The notes under the pieces are model-generated. The model saw only the letters and a list, made by a program, of their open reading frames with translations, had not been told where the DNA came from and ran no database searches. Source: Bacillus sp. A301a_S52 (GTDB taxonomy: Bacteria > Bacillota > Bacilli > Bacillales > Salisediminibacteriaceae). From it: a DNA stretch of 64,000 bases. Positions 11,747 through 21,661 of this stretch are shown piece by piece. The DNA is taken from assembly GCA_024701455.1 (NCBI GenBank), contig JABXYP010000001.1, positions 1,864,001 through 1,928,000 on the forward strand. Direction: 5' to 3'. The position numbers and the translations under genes are program-made. The number at the start of each line of letters is the position of its first letter. Position 1 is the first letter of the stretch.

Positions 11747-12254
11747 TTATTGTTCTTTTTAAAAATAACGCTACTACTCATTTATCTGTTATTTGATACT
11801 ATGCATACGCGTTTATCGTCGAGTTAGTTTATGTAGAGAATAGAAGGGAACGAGGCTAATCTACAGCGTTGAGTTTTAATTTTCATAAAAGGACGCATCG
11901 TTCAAGTCATCTAATGAATTCTCTAAATATTTTCTCTTACGTGTAGTGGGAAAAATGAAAATAATTATAGTTAAACCGATCTAATTGAGTGACGTGACCT
12001 CTGAAATTGACATCATCTAGACTAGATATTGCCTGACACCCAGCTTTTTATTAGCTTTAATAGAAAAAATAATCAAAACCATAGCGAGATTTGTTATTAT
12101 CCTATATAATGAAATATTGTGACTTGATAAAATTTATAAAAAATAGGCATAATCACAGTGAGAACAAATAAATTGAAAATGTCAAGACTTTTTTTAATTT
12201 ATTTGGTAAAGATAGTAAGAGGACATGGGGGATTGAAAATAAACATAATTAAAA
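11747..12254. other. Intergenic, no gene seen
   Basis: AT-rich stretch between yqfL and yqxD with stops in all frames and no recognisable protein remnant. A 10-bp inverted repeat (CAAATAAATT and AATTTATTTG) lies at about 12164-12202. No RNA gene was recognised. Confidence 0.6.
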
Positions 12255-12284
12255 AAAGGATTTACGGAAAAGGGTGTAGAATTC
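12255..12284 (+). promoter_or_regulatory. Candidate sigma-H promoter upstream of yqxD-dnaG-sigA
   Basis: AAAGGATTT at 12255-12263 and GTAGAATTC at 12276-12284 with a 12-base spacer closely match the sigma-H consensus (RNAGGAWWW, 11-12, RNNGAATWW), with one mismatch in the last base. Sigma-H promoters in the sigA operon are known in B. subtilis. The predicted start lies at about 12290, on top of the proposed yqxD start codon. Confidence 0.5.
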
Positions 12285-12288
12285 ACTA

Positions 12289-12753
12289 TTGATACAAAAT
12301 AAGAGGATTTTTGTCGATGGAGATGGATGTCCAGTTCTAGAAGAAATCATTGATTGTGCTAGTGAATGTAAGTGTCCAGTGTTTTTCGTTTACTCTTACG
12401 CTCATTCCAGAAGCGACTTGTTGCCATCTTTTGTGCAGGAAGTTGTAACCGACCCAGACAGAGAAGCGGTGGATATGGAAATATGTAATCGAACATCTAA
12501 CGGTGATATAACAGTTACACAGGATCTTGGTTTAGCTGGACTTTTGTTAGCAAAGGGTGTTGTTGTTTTATCTCCTAGGGGGAACATTATTGAGAATGAG
12601 CAAGTGGATTTTTTACTAGATAGAAGGCACGAGGAAGCAAAGAAAAGAAAAGCAGGTAAAAAAACACGCGGCCCTAAAAAGTTTCGTGAAGAAGACCGAT
12701 ATTTCTTTAAACAGCAGTTAAAAAAGATTTTGTCAAAAAAGCAGGATTTTTGA
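12289..12753 (+). CDS. yqxD: UPF0178 family protein (YaiI/YqxD)
   Basis: Conserved protein of unknown function, 154 residues. The family N-terminus is visible as FVDGDGCPV, followed by the acidic and serine motifs of a PIN/NYN-like fold; the C-terminus is very basic. It stands before dnaG as in other Bacillaceae. The only plausible start is TTG 12289, with AGGGTG about eleven bases upstream. The candidate sigma-H transcript would begin at this codon, so another promoter upstream is needed for normal translation. Confidence 0.83.
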   Translation: MIQNKRIFVDGDGCPVLEEIIDCASECKCPVFFVYSYAHSRSDLLPSFVQEVVTDPDREAVDMEICNRTSNGDITVTQDLGLAGLLLAKGVVVLSPRGNIIENEQVDFLLDRRHEEAKKRKAGKKTRGPKKFREEDRYFFKQQLKKILSKKQDF

Positions 12754-12951
12754 AGGTTAAAGCGAATGTATTGATGACACTCTCTTTAAAAATATAGTCG
12801 TTAAGGCTTACGTTGTACGATATTTTTGATGATGTCTGCAACTTTTCTTAATAAAGAGAACAGAGTGCTTCTAAAGTCTACCCAAGAAGTTGTACGCTAT
12901 TCTTTTAGAAATAGTCTGCTTACTGTAAAAGGGAGAAGATTGGTGGCGTAT

Positions 12952-14763
12952 ATGACACAACGAATTCCCGAAGAAAAGATTGAAGAGGTTCGCAAAGCAC
13001 TAGATATAGTGGATGTTATAAGTGAATATGTTCAATTGAAAAAACAGGGGAGAAATTTCGTCGGTTTGTGTCCTTTTCATGGTGAGAAAACACCCTCTTT
13101 TTCTGTATCGCCTGATAAGCAACTGTATCATTGCTTTGGTTGCGGTGCAGGAGGTAATGCATTCTCATTCGTTATGGAAACAGAGGGGATTAGCTTTATT
13201 GAAGCTGTGGGGAAATTAGCCTCAAAAGTGAACATTTCTTTGCCTGAATTGGAAGAACACGAAGAAAACAAACCTAAAAATTCCCATGAAATAACGACTT
13301 GGGTTAAGGCCCATGAACTGGCTGCTAAGCTCTATCATCATATTCTAACAGCTTCAGATGAGGGGAAGGAAGCGCGTGAATATTTGAGAAAAAGAGGCTT
13401 TACAAAAGAAATGATTGATCACTTCCAAGTAGGGTATGCACCGAATTCGTGGGATTTCCTGACTGGATTTTTAGAAAAACGTTTAGATGAATCACATGAG
13501 AGCTTGGCAGAATGTGGCCTTCTGGCGCTACGCGAAAAGGATAACAAACCTTATGATCGATTTCGAGATCGTATTATGTTTCCAATTTGGAACAGGCGTG
13601 GGAAGCTAATTGCTTTCGGTGGTCGTATTTTGTCGGATGGTCAACCTAAATACTTAAATAGTCAAGAATCTAAGGTTTTCAATAAAAGTGAGGTATTATA
13701 TTTTTTTCATCAGGCAAGACCGATGATAAGGAAAAAGAATGAAGCGGTGCTATTCGAGGGTTATATGGATGTTATATCCGCTTGGCGTGCGGGTATAGAC
13801 AACGGTATAGCTGCTATGGGAACTGCGCTGACAGATACTCAGGCAAAAATGATACGCCGTAACGCGGATAGAGTTATTCTTTGTTACGATTCAGATGATG
13901 CAGGTCTAAATGCCACGTACAAAAATGCTCAAATCCTACAAAAAGTAGGAGCAGAAGTAGTTATTGCAGCCTTACCTGAAGGTTATGACCCAGATGATTA
14001 TATACGTGATAAAGGTCCAGACCGATTTGTACAAGATATTATTAATCGCCATATAACGTTTACTGCTTTTAAATTTCATTATTTTCGTAGAGGCAAGAAT
14101 CTTCAGCTTGAAGGAGACCGGCTCAATTATATCGAACAAATAATAGAAGAGATTAGTCTTCTCCCTAGAGCTGTGGAACGAGATTATTATTTGCGGCAAC
14201 TTGCTGAAGAATTTTCTTTATCCTTGGAAGCTCTAAAGCAAGAACAAATAGATATTATAAAAAAACACCAGAAAAAAGAAAAACGTCAATTTTATAAAGC
14301 TGTTCAAACAAAAAGTGTTAACGATGCTAAAAAAATGATCTCCGCTCACGAGGCGGCAGAACGAGAATTGATTGCTCTTATGCTTCAATCGCGTTCCATT
14401 GCCGATCAAGTGCAAAAAGAAATTGGTGGGGAATTCCATTATGATGATTATCAAGCGATTGCCGCCCATTTATATAGCTATTATGGCGAAGGGTACGAGC
14501 CTGATCCTTCTCATTTTATTGAGCGGGTTGAAGATCCTAGGTTACGAAAAATAATAACCAGTCTTGCAATGAAGAAGGTTAATATTGACCTGTCTGAGCA
14601 AGAAATGGACGATTATTTAAAACACATTCGTCAGTTTCCGAAAAAAAAGGAGATTGAACAATTGAAAATAAAGCAAAAACAAGCTGAAGAATCCTTACAG
14701 TTTAAAGAAGCCGCGCTTATAGCTATGGAAATCGTTAAGATCAATCAAGAGTTGAAGCAGTGA
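12952..14763 (+). CDS. dnaG: DNA primase
   Basis: Synthesises RNA primers at the replication fork with DnaB helicase. An N-terminal CHC2 zinc domain (C40, H43, C61, C64) precedes the TOPRIM catalytic core (about 255-340, including LFEGYMDV and CYDSDDAG) and a C-terminal helicase-binding domain. ATG 12952 gives MTQRIPEEK and 603 residues, the same as B. subtilis; the GTG nine bases upstream is also possible. An in-frame extension to 12826 exists but is not family-like. It precedes sigA by 51 bases. Confidence 0.95.
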   Translation: MTQRIPEEKIEEVRKALDIVDVISEYVQLKKQGRNFVGLCPFHGEKTPSFSVSPDKQLYHCFGCGAGGNAFSFVMETEGISFIEAVGKLASKVNISLPELEEHEENKPKNSHEITTWVKAHELAAKLYHHILTASDEGKEAREYLRKRGFTKEMIDHFQVGYAPNSWDFLTGFLEKRLDESHESLAECGLLALREKDNKPYDRFRDRIMFPIWNRRGKLIAFGGRILSDGQPKYLNSQESKVFNKSEVLYFFHQARPMIRKKNEAVLFEGYMDVISAWRAGIDNGIAAMGTALTDTQAKMIRRNADRVILCYDSDDAGLNATYKNAQILQKVGAEVVIAALPEGYDPDDYIRDKGPDRFVQDIINRHITFTAFKFHYFRRGKNLQLEGDRLNYIEQIIEEISLLPRAVERDYYLRQLAEEFSLSLEALKQEQIDIIKKHQKKEKRQFYKAVQTKSVNDAKKMISAHEAAERELIALMLQSRSIADQVQKEIGGEFHYDDYQAIAAHLYSYYGEGYEPDPSHFIERVEDPRLRKIITSLAMKKVNIDLSEQEMDDYLKHIRQFPKKKEIEQLKIKQKQAEESLQFKEAALIAMEIVKINQELKQ

Positions 14764-14814
14764 TAAGTGCAATTGACTCTGACAATGTAGTGACAATTAG
14801 GAAGGAGGGATCGT

Positions 14815-15930
14815 ATGGCAGACAAACCAATTCGTCCTATGGCGGAAGGTGATTTAACCATCGATCAAGTTAAGGAGCAACTATTAGAAGCAGGTAAAAA
14901 ACGGGGGACGTTAACTTACGCCGAGATTACTGAGAGACTAGGTGCATTTGATCAAGATTCAGATCAAATGGATGAATTTTTTGAATACCTTGGAGAACAA
15001 GGTGTTGAAATATTAAATGATAATGAAAATGTCCCGAGCCTCCAGCAAGTTGAAAAAGAGGAAGAATTTGATTTGAACGACTTGAGCGTGCCGCCGGGAA
15101 TAAAAATAAACGATCCGGTTAGGATGTATTTAAAAGAGATTGGGCGGGTACCATTATTATCAGCTGCTGAAGAAATTGATTTAGCAAAACGAATTGAAAA
15201 TGGTGATGAAGAAGCAAAGCGTCGTTTAGCGGAAGCAAACTTACGTTTAGTTGTAAGTATTGCTAAACGCTATGTAGGTCGTGGAATGCTCTTTCTCGAT
15301 TTAATTCAAGAAGGGAACATGGGTCTCATTAAAGCCGTAGAGAAGTTTGATTATGATAAAGGGTTTAAATTTAGTACTTATGCTACATGGTGGATCCGTC
15401 AAGCAATTACACGAGCTATTGCTGATCAGGCAAGAACGATTCGTATTCCAGTTCATATGGTGGAAACAATCAATAAGCTGATCCGTGTTCAACGTCAGCT
15501 TTTACAAGATCTAGGGCGTGAACCAACACCGGAAGAAGTCTCTAAAGAAATGGAACTAACACCAGAGAAAGTACGAGAAATTTTGAAAATTGCTCAAGAG
15601 CCTGTTTCCCTTGAAACACCGATTGGAGAAGAAGATGACTCTCATTTAGGAGATTTTATAGAAGACCAGGAAGCTTTAGCTCCATCTGATGCTGCAGCAT
15701 ACGAATTACTTAAAGAGCAGCTTGAGGATGTACTTGATACGCTGACTGATCGAGAGGAAAATGTATTACGTCTCCGTTTTGGCCTTGATGATGGTCGAAC
15801 TAGAACACTGGAGGAAGTAGGTAAAGTATTTGGCGTGACGCGGGAACGGATTAGGCAAATTGAAGCCAAAGCGCTGAGAAAGCTTCGTCACCCTAGTCGT
15901 AGTAAACGACTTAAGGATTTTCTTGAATAA
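14815..15930 (+). CDS. sigA: RNA polymerase primary sigma factor SigA
   Basis: Housekeeping sigma-70 factor, 371 residues, the same length as B. subtilis SigA. Region 1.1 occupies about 1-80. Region 2, ending in the -10 recognition helix with [13 protein letters not shown], is near 195-207, and region 4.2 ends [24 protein letters not shown] lies just upstream of the ATG. It is the last gene of the macromolecular synthesis operon and is followed by a strong terminator. Confidence 0.98.
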   Translation: MADKPIRPMAEGDLTIDQVKEQLLEAGKKRGTLTYAEITERLGAFDQDSDQMDEFFEYLGEQGVEILNDNENVPSLQQVEKEEEFDLNDLSVPPGIKINDPVRMYLKEIGRVPLLSAAEEIDLAKRIENGDEEAKRRLAEANLRLVVSIAKRYVGRGMLFLDLIQEGNMGLIKAVEKFDYDKGFKFSTYATWWIRQAITRAIADQARTIRIPVHMVETINKLIRVQRQLLQDLGREPTPEEVSKEMELTPEKVREILKIAQEPVSLETPIGEEDDSHLGDFIEDQEALAPSDAAAYELLKEQLEDVLDTLTDREENVLRLRFGLDDGRTRTLEEVGKVFGVTRERIRQIEAKALRKLRHPSRSKRLKDFLE

Positions 15931-15945
15931 ACTTTAGTTTGTGTT

Positions 15946-15994
15946 CATAAGCCATAGAAGGAAATGTGATAAAACTTTTCCTTCTATGGCTTTT
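15946..15994 (+). terminator. Terminator after sigA
   Basis: AAGCCATAGAAGGAAA pairs with TTTCCTTCTATGGCTT, followed by TTCT. A dispersed repeat starts three bases later. Confidence 0.85.
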
Positions 15995-15997
15995 CTA

Positions 15998-16115
15998 TAT
16001 CACTGATAAGCGTCCGTAAAACTCCTGCCTCAAAGAACGCTCGTGTCCTGATTCATTCAACTAACAATCAGTGGGAGCAGAACGAAAGCATCCACTGATT
16101 GAAGATTCGTTTTAT
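15998..16115 (+). repeat. Dispersed structured repeat, copy 2
   Basis: Begins TATCACTGATAAGCGTCCGT and ends TCGTTTTAT. The right arm of hairpin 1 is deleted. Hairpin 2 (AATCAGTGGGAGCAGAACGAAAGCA then TCCACTGATT) is well kept, with the G/C-rich arms facing each other. It lies directly after the sigA terminator in the same orientation. Confidence 0.85.
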
Positions 16116-16436
16116 GAATGATTTGTAAATAATCTCACAGAGTTCTTCCTAGCCATAATCTATAGCAAACATAACCTCTTCCATACAAAAAAGAATACAG
16201 TTTAAGAAGAATTGGGATGCTTTTCTCTAACATGCTGTCATAATAAATAATCACTATCTTTTAGTGTTAAAGACTATATATTGCAGGTTATTAATACGAT
16301 ATAATGAAAGAGGTAAAATTAATAACAAAGTTGTTGTAAGCGGACGATCCTTTTACAAATTTTATTAAAGTAAAATTAATGGTGATTGTCATTATGAACA
16401 AAGGGAATAGCCGCTTTTAAGAGAAATGTAGGTGAT

Positions 16437-17000
16437 ATGATGGAGGAACGGAATAATATAATTATAAATGAAATAAAAAAATGGCAAGAGAATAAACTGT
16501 TGCCAGATACATATTGTCAGTTTTTATTACAATTGTATACTGAAGGTGAAGCACCTGCATTAGATGATGGAAAGGCAGTTACACGTAGCTTTATATTTCG
16601 TTATCTATCAAAAGCCTTCTTTAGTTTAATGGTGATGATCGGCATTTTTGTGTTAGGGTTAGTCATGATTTATTTCACACAAGTTTCACCTGGTGTACAA
16701 GTGATCTTTCTCTTTGTCTTTTTGATGATTAGTTTAGTAGGGGCTATTTATTATAATAAAAGAAATATGTTGGTCTCACACTTATACGTTATCCTTGCAG
16801 CTTTTATTTCATTTGTATTTATAACTGCTTCTGCTAATTTAATGGCGCCTGAGAATACATTATATCTTGCTGTTGGCATTATTACGTTATGCTGTATATG
16901 GATTATAACAGGCTGGCGTTTCAAGTATCATTATTTATATATCGCAGGTGGAACAGGTATTCTTTTATTTATCGCTTTAATTATATTAGGACGTATATAA
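16437..17000 (+). CDS. Membrane protein of unknown function
   Basis: Not recognised. It is 187 residues with a hydrophilic N-terminus of about 55 residues (EIKKWQENKLLPDTYCQFLLQLYTEGE) followed by five hydrophobic segments to the end. The N-terminal stretch resembles the short helical region seen before membrane domains in DUF2157-like proteins, but this is only an impression. AGGTG lies upstream; ATG 16440 is equally possible as the start. The glycerophosphodiesterase gene follows, so the two may be co-transcribed. Confidence 0.7.
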   Translation: MMEERNNIIINEIKKWQENKLLPDTYCQFLLQLYTEGEAPALDDGKAVTRSFIFRYLSKAFFSLMVMIGIFVLGLVMIYFTQVSPGVQVIFLFVFLMISLVGAIYYNKRNMLVSHLYVILAAFISFVFITASANLMAPENTLYLAVGIITLCCIWIITGWRFKYHYLYIAGGTGILLFIALIILGRI

Positions 17001-17025
17001 TTTCGTAAGGGTGTTGAGACTATCT

Positions 17026-17754
17026 ATGAAAATTATCGCTCATAGAGGTAATAAGCGACATGCTCCAGAAAATACGATGGCCGCTTTTAAATCGGCATCT
17101 ATGTACCCGGTAGACGGGATTGAATTTGATCTGCAATTCACAAAAGATAAAATTCCGGTCGTCATTCATGATTCAACCATTGACAGAACAACAAATGGGA
17201 GTGGTCCTGTTTCATCTTATACGTTATCAGAATTACAACAATTTGATGCAGGGAGTCTATTTGATAAAGCGTTTTTAGGTGAAAGAATTCCTGCTTTTTC
17301 TGAAGTTCTAAGATGGGCTAGTCATGAGACTTTTCAATTGCATGTAGAGTTGAAAAAACAGGCAACGCAAGAGGATGGCTTTGTGAAAAAATGTATAGAG
17401 GAAATCATTAACTATGATTTGCTTGACAGAGCCGTTATTTCAAGCTTCCATCATCCTTATCTTGTGGAAGTGAAAAAACTTTGTCCTGATCTTCAGACAG
17501 CTTTTCTAACGAAAGTGCCCATTTTAAGAGCGATTAAGTATGCTAAAAAAATTGAAGCAGAAGCTATTCATATACGACATAGCTATCATGCTATGAGTTA
17601 TTATCGTAGATGGACAAGGAAAGGTTTAACAGTAAGAGTCTATAATGTTCATACGATTAAAGAGGCTTTGCGTTGCGCTGCTAGAAATGTAGATGCGATT
17701 ATAACAAATGATCCGAAGACGATGACAAAAACGTTTAAAAAGAAGCAGGGATAA
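17026..17754 (+). CDS. Glycerophosphodiester phosphodiesterase
   Basis: Hydrolyses glycerophosphodiesters to glycerol-3-phosphate and an alcohol. The GDPD catalytic set is present: H6-R7 in MKIIAHRG, E33 and D35 in GIEFDL, and H48 in VIHDS. There is no signal peptide, so it is a cytoplasmic UgpQ-like form. I chose ATG 17026 because MKIIAHRG is the usual start; GTG 17011 would add five residues. Length is 242. Confidence 0.88.
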   Translation: MKIIAHRGNKRHAPENTMAAFKSASMYPVDGIEFDLQFTKDKIPVVIHDSTIDRTTNGSGPVSSYTLSELQQFDAGSLFDKAFLGERIPAFSEVLRWASHETFQLHVELKKQATQEDGFVKKCIEEIINYDLLDRAVISSFHHPYLVEVKKLCPDLQTAFLTKVPILRAIKYAKKIEAEAIHIRHSYHAMSYYRRWTRKGLTVRVYNVHTIKEALRCAARNVDAIITNDPKTMTKTFKKKQG

Positions 17755-17881
17755 CCATCAAAAAAGGAAACGCTTTTTTACTTTTCTATTGATTCATTTT
17801 CGTATACAATATAATAGAGCTCGGCATAAATTTTATATACGTTGGGGAAATGAGAAACACTAAAAGGGAGGTACATACAAG

Positions 17882-18244
17882 ATGAAAGGAAAACCCCTTT
17901 ACCCTTTTGCAGTAACAGCTGTACTGGGAATAGGCTTAATTATCATCTTATCATTTGTTGGCGTTAATATGGGTGATCAGGCTTCTGAAAATGGGGATAA
18001 TAATGAAGCGCAAGAATTTGATGATCCAATTGAATTAGGTGAAAGCCTTTATCAAAATAGCTGTGTTTCCTGTCACGGCGGTGAATTGGAAGGGGCATCT
18101 GGACCAGCTCTTGATGGCGGGGATCTATCTCATGAGGATATTTTGAATGCTATTTCTGAAGGACCTGGTACAATGCCGGCAGATTTAGTCACAGGTGAAG
18201 AAGCTGAAGCAGTGGCTGAATTTATTTTAGCAGAAAACGAATAA
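17882..18244 (+). CDS. cccA: Membrane-anchored cytochrome c550
   Basis: Small electron carrier outside the cytoplasmic membrane. One N-terminal membrane anchor (about 9-29) is followed by an acidic, Asn-rich linker. The haem c domain has C61-V-S-C64-H65 and the distal Met M98 in GTMPAD. At 120 residues it matches B. subtilis CccA. GGGAGG lies upstream. The same position, after sigA and before trmK, is found in B. subtilis. The domain is strongly acidic, as in alkaliphile cytochromes. Confidence 0.93.
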   Translation: MKGKPLYPFAVTAVLGIGLIIILSFVGVNMGDQASENGDNNEAQEFDDPIELGESLYQNSCVSCHGGELEGASGPALDGGDLSHEDILNAISEGPGTMPADLVTGEEAEAVAEFILAENE

Positions 18245-18298
18245 ATTTCATTCGTAAACAGGTAGTTTAAAAGGCAGTACAGTGATAATATACTGCGT

Positions 18299-18331
18299 AG
18301 GAGAAGGATCTTTTGTATCCTTCTTTTTCTA
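18299..18331 (+). terminator. Terminator after cccA
   Basis: GAGAAGGATC and the facing GTATCCTTCTT form a short stem followed by a T-rich tail. Confidence 0.75.
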
Positions 18332-18462
18332 ATACAATTTAATTTAGATAAAATTTGAGTAGAGTGGCCTACATGTCAGCTGATATACAACCAGCTGTGT
18401 GAACGTGTGGCGCCGAGAAAGATTATATACCTAACTTACATAAAGGAAAATTGGTGAATAGC

Positions 18463-19170
18463 ATGAATCATGAAAAATTGTCTAAAAGGTTAAAAAAAGT
18501 AAGTGAGCATGTCCCTTTTGGTGCAATAGTAGGGGATATTGGATCTGACCATGCCTACTTGGCCGTCTACTTGGTTCAGAGCGGTAGATGTCCCTATGTT
18601 GTAGCTGGAGAAGTAAATCAAGGGCCATTAGCGTCTGCAAAGGCGCATATTCGCTCAAATGGCTTAACTCATAAAATAAGTGCTAAGCTGGGAAATGGTT
18701 TAGAAGTTTTAGAAAATGAAAAAATTAATACAGTTGTTGTTGCAGGGATGGGCGGCCCTTTAATTACGACCATTTTAGAAGAAGGGAAAGAGCGGTTAGA
18801 TTTAGTTGAACGTCTCATTTTGCAACCCAATGTTGCAGCAGATCATATAAGAAGATGGTTGGTGGAAAATGATTGGGAACTTATCGATGAAAGAATTTTA
18901 GAAGAGGATGGTCACGTCTATGAAATTTTAGTTGCTGAAAAGGGAAGTGGTTTAACACCTTATGAGACTGAAGATTTAGAAAAGCAACTGTGGCTTGGTC
19001 CATATTTATTAAAAAATAAAAATACTGCTTTTGAGAAGAAGTGGAAGAGGGAACGTCAACAAATAGAAAAGATTATTAAACAACTAGAGCTTAGTGAAAA
19101 GAGTGACGTACTCAAAGAAAAAAAGCAGCAATTGAGTCAAAAGATGATCTGGTTAGAGGAGGAGTTATAA
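18463..19170 (+). CDS. trmK: tRNA (adenine22-N1)-methyltransferase TrmK
   Basis: SAM-dependent methyltransferase that modifies A22 of tRNA. The SAM-binding motif DIGSDHAYL is at 25-33 and the NPPY-like position is VAGMGG near 93. A C-terminal coiled-coil region follows. The start at ATG 18463 (MNHEKLSKRL) aligns with B. subtilis; GTG 18454 and TTG 18451 are in-frame alternatives nearer to AAAGG. It overlaps yqfO by one base. Confidence 0.92.
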   Translation: MNHEKLSKRLKKVSEHVPFGAIVGDIGSDHAYLAVYLVQSGRCPYVVAGEVNQGPLASAKAHIRSNGLTHKISAKLGNGLEVLENEKINTVVVAGMGGPLITTILEEGKERLDLVERLILQPNVAADHIRRWLVENDWELIDERILEEDGHVYEILVAEKGSGLTPYETEDLEKQLWLGPYLLKNKNTAFEKKWKRERQQIEKIIKQLELSEKSDVLKEKKQQLSQKMIWLEEEL

Positions 19171-20288
19171 TGAAACATGCGAACGGTCAAGCGATTATTC
19201 AGGCGTTTGAACAATTTTCACCAAAAGCCTATGCAGTTGAAGGGGATAAAATTGGTCTGCAAATAGGGACGTTAAACAAGCCTGTAAAAAAAATTATGAT
19301 TGCCTTAGATGTTCTTGAACCCGTCGTTGATGAAGCTATAAACAACAAGGTTGATTTAATTATCTCTCACCATCCCCTCATTTTTAAGCCGATCAAAGTT
19401 TTAAGAACTGATACATCATATGGGAGGGCAATTGAGAAATTAATTAAGCACGATATAACTGTTTATACCGCCCATACGAATTTAGACGTTACTACAGGCG
19501 GGGTCAATGACATGATGGCGGAAGCATTAGGGCTCACAGAGACCCGTGTCCTTGCCGAAACTGGCGCTGAACTACTTAAAAAACTCGTCGTATTTGTACC
19601 TGAGGAACAGGCGGAGCTAGTAAGAGAAGCAATTGGTCAAGCAGGAGCGGGGCATATAGGCCATTACAGTCATTGTAGCTTTACTTCTAATGGAATGGGT
19701 GCTTTTAAGCCTGGAGATAAGGCTGATCCCTATATAGGCAAACAAGGGGAAATGGAGTATGTAGATGAAGTTAAGATAGAGAGTGTCTTCCCTGCGAGTC
19801 TACAAAAGAAGGTCTTACGTGCTATGGAAAAAGCACACCCTTACGAGGAAGTAGCCTACGATTTATATGATATGGCGTCAAGAGCTGCAAGTTATGGATT
19901 AGGGCGTATAGGAGACTTAAATGAAAGTGTGACGTTAGATGAATTTGCTGAAAAGGTAAAAGATGCGTTTGACGTTAAGACTGTTAGAGTTGTTGGCGAG
20001 GCAACGAAAGAGGTAAAAAGAGTAGCCGTATTAGGGGGAGATGGTAACAAATATATGTCGGCTGCTTTACATCAGGGAGCAGATGTTTTTGTGACTGGTG
20101 ACGTTTATTATCATGTTGCCCATGATGCCATGATGGAAGGCCTCGCCATGATTGACCCTGGACATAATGTTGAGAAAATAATGAAGGAAGGGGTATGTAA
20201 AAAAATTCAGTCATTTATTAAAGAAAAAAAATATAACACAGATGTTATTATTTCTAAGTTAAATACCGATCCCTTCCGTTTTATCTAA
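19170..20288 (+). CDS. yqfO: Nif3-like dinuclear metal centre protein YqfO
   Basis: Member of the NIF3/YbgI family, which forms hexamers with a two-metal site; the reaction is not established. Conserved metal-binding pieces include SHHPLIFKP, TAHTNLD and, near the C-terminus, GDVYYHV and DPGHNVE. About 130 residues in the middle form the extra PII/CutA-like domain that separates the long Bacillus form (372 residues) from short YbgI. GGAGG lies upstream. It overlaps the trmK stop. Confidence 0.92.
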   Translation: MKHANGQAIIQAFEQFSPKAYAVEGDKIGLQIGTLNKPVKKIMIALDVLEPVVDEAINNKVDLIISHHPLIFKPIKVLRTDTSYGRAIEKLIKHDITVYTAHTNLDVTTGGVNDMMAEALGLTETRVLAETGAELLKKLVVFVPEEQAELVREAIGQAGAGHIGHYSHCSFTSNGMGAFKPGDKADPYIGKQGEMEYVDEVKIESVFPASLQKKVLRAMEKAHPYEEVAYDLYDMASRAASYGLGRIGDLNESVTLDEFAEKVKDAFDVKTVRVVGEATKEVKRVAVLGGDGNKYMSAALHQGADVFVTGDVYYHVAHDAMMEGLAMIDPGHNVEKIMKEGVCKKIQSFIKEKKYNTDVIISKLNTDPFRFI

Positions 20289-20414
20289 CAAATTACCTAA
20301 ATTAATAAGGAATGAAAAGTGTTACGGAACAAACGGTGTTGGACGGCATACATGTATTAGTATGAAATGACTATTAAATAATCCGGGAGAGTATTCTCCC
20401 GGATTTAAGTAATA

Positions 20415-21371
20415 CTAGGCACGTTCTGCTTTTTTCTTTCTCACTTTAGGGAGAATTTTTGTTAATTTAACAGTACTCGTCGTATCCCATGTGTGTGGAT
20501 CATCTTCATTAAATTTTTCGATGAAAGCAATCACTTCTTTTGTAACAGGGGTGGGTGTGCTAGCCCCAGCAGTGACGGCCACTTTTTTAATCCCTCTCAG
20601 CCATTCAAGATTGAGTTCATTGACATTTGCTATCCGGTAGGCAGGTGTCCCGGTAATATCCATTGAAACTTGCGCTAGACGGTTAGAATTATTACTTTTC
20701 GGATCACCAACAACAATTAGAAGATCAGCTTCTCCAGCTTGTTCAGCTACAGCTTCTTGACGAACTTGAGTAGCCATGCAAATTTCGTTATGGACTTCAG
20801 CATCAGGATATTTGTTTTTCGCAGCTTTAATGATGTGGGCCACATCCCATTGACTCATTGTCGTCTGATTTGTTATAAGTATTTTATTTCCATTAAGCTG
20901 AAGTTTTTCAACATCTTCAACATTTTCCACTAAATTAACAATATCTGGTGCAACGCCGATGGCACCTTCTGGCTCAGGGTGGCCTTTCTTACCGATGTAG
21001 ATAAATTCATAGCCTTCTTTCATTTTCTCCCGAATTAAATCATGAGTAACAGTTACGTCTGGACATGTAGCATCAATCGTTGTTAATCCTTTTTCTTTAG
21101 CAATCGTTCGCACTTCTGGAGAAACTCCATGTGCAGTAAAAATAACGGTTCCTTTTTCAACTTTTTTAATAATTTCTAATCTGTTTGGACCGTCAAGCGT
21201 GATAATGCCTTCTTCGTTAAAGGCATCTGTCACATGTTTGTTGTGGACAATCATTCCTAATATATAAATAGGGCGTGGTAAGTCAGGGTTTTCAGCAGCT
21301 TGTTTAGCCATAACCATGGCATCTACCACACCGTAACAATAACCCCGTGGGGAAATTTTCAAAACCTCCAT
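20415..21371 (-). CDS. ispH: 4-hydroxy-3-methylbut-2-enyl diphosphate reductase IspH
   Basis: Last step of the MEP pathway, giving IPP and DMAPP. The three cluster cysteines are C12 (GYCYGV), C103 (ATCPDVT) and C198 (NEICMAT), with the catalytic ExN/T region nearby. It is transcribed opposite to yqfO. The ATG at 21371 follows AGGAGG at good spacing; a TTG one codon earlier is less likely. Length is 318. It works with IspG, encoded at 38.4-39.5 kb. Confidence 0.97.
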   Translation of the reverse strand: MEVLKISPRGYCYGVVDAMVMAKQAAENPDLPRPIYILGMIVHNKHVTDAFNEEGIITLDGPNRLEIIKKVEKGTVIFTAHGVSPEVRTIAKEKGLTTIDATCPDVTVTHDLIREKMKEGYEFIYIGKKGHPEPEGAIGVAPDIVNLVENVEDVEKLQLNGNKILITNQTTMSQWDVAHIIKAAKNKYPDAEVHNEICMATQVRQEAVAEQAGEADLLIVVGDPKSNNSNRLAQVSMDITGTPAYRIANVNELNLEWLRGIKKVAVTAGASTPTPVTKEVIAFIEKFNEDDPHTWDTTSTVKLTKILPKVRKKKAERA

Positions 21372-21487
21372 CAATATCCTCCTCTAGCATACCGATATAA
21401 TATAACTATATATGCTGATGACTTTATCGCATCAATCACATCTATTATAAAGGCTTGTGTAGTTGTTGACAAACATATGTAGCTATT

Positions 21488-21600
21488 TTATCACAGAGTC
21501 CGTAAAACTCCCGGATCAAATAGAGAGGAGAGCTAAAGCTATTTAGGTCGGATGTAGAATAATGAGTTATAATGCACGGATTGTAGGGGCGTTTTATTTA
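21488..21600 (+). repeat. Dispersed structured repeat, copy 3
   Basis: Begins TTATCACAGAGTCCGTAAAA, lacking the TAAGCG piece, and ends GCGTTTTAT. The left half of hairpin 1 with AAATAGAGAGGAGAGCTAA is well kept; the second hairpin is eroded. This is the only copy not pointing away from an upstream gene end: it lies between the ispH start and the carD-like gene end, antisense to both. Confidence 0.75.
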
Positions 21601-21604
21601 ACAA

Positions 21605-21641
21605 TACAAAAACAGATGTTAAAATAACATCTGTTTTTGAC
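21605..21641. terminator. Bidirectional terminator hairpin
   Basis: AAAAACAGATGTT and AACATCTGTTTTT form a near-perfect stem with A- and T-runs on both sides. It probably terminates the carD-like gene on the minus strand. Confidence 0.85.
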
Positions 21642-21661
21642 ATTTCGATATTTTTCAATAA

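Noticed and set aside
12826..12951. N-terminal extension of DnaG by 42 residues
   Set aside because: The family starts at MxxRIPEE; the extension has no family likeness.
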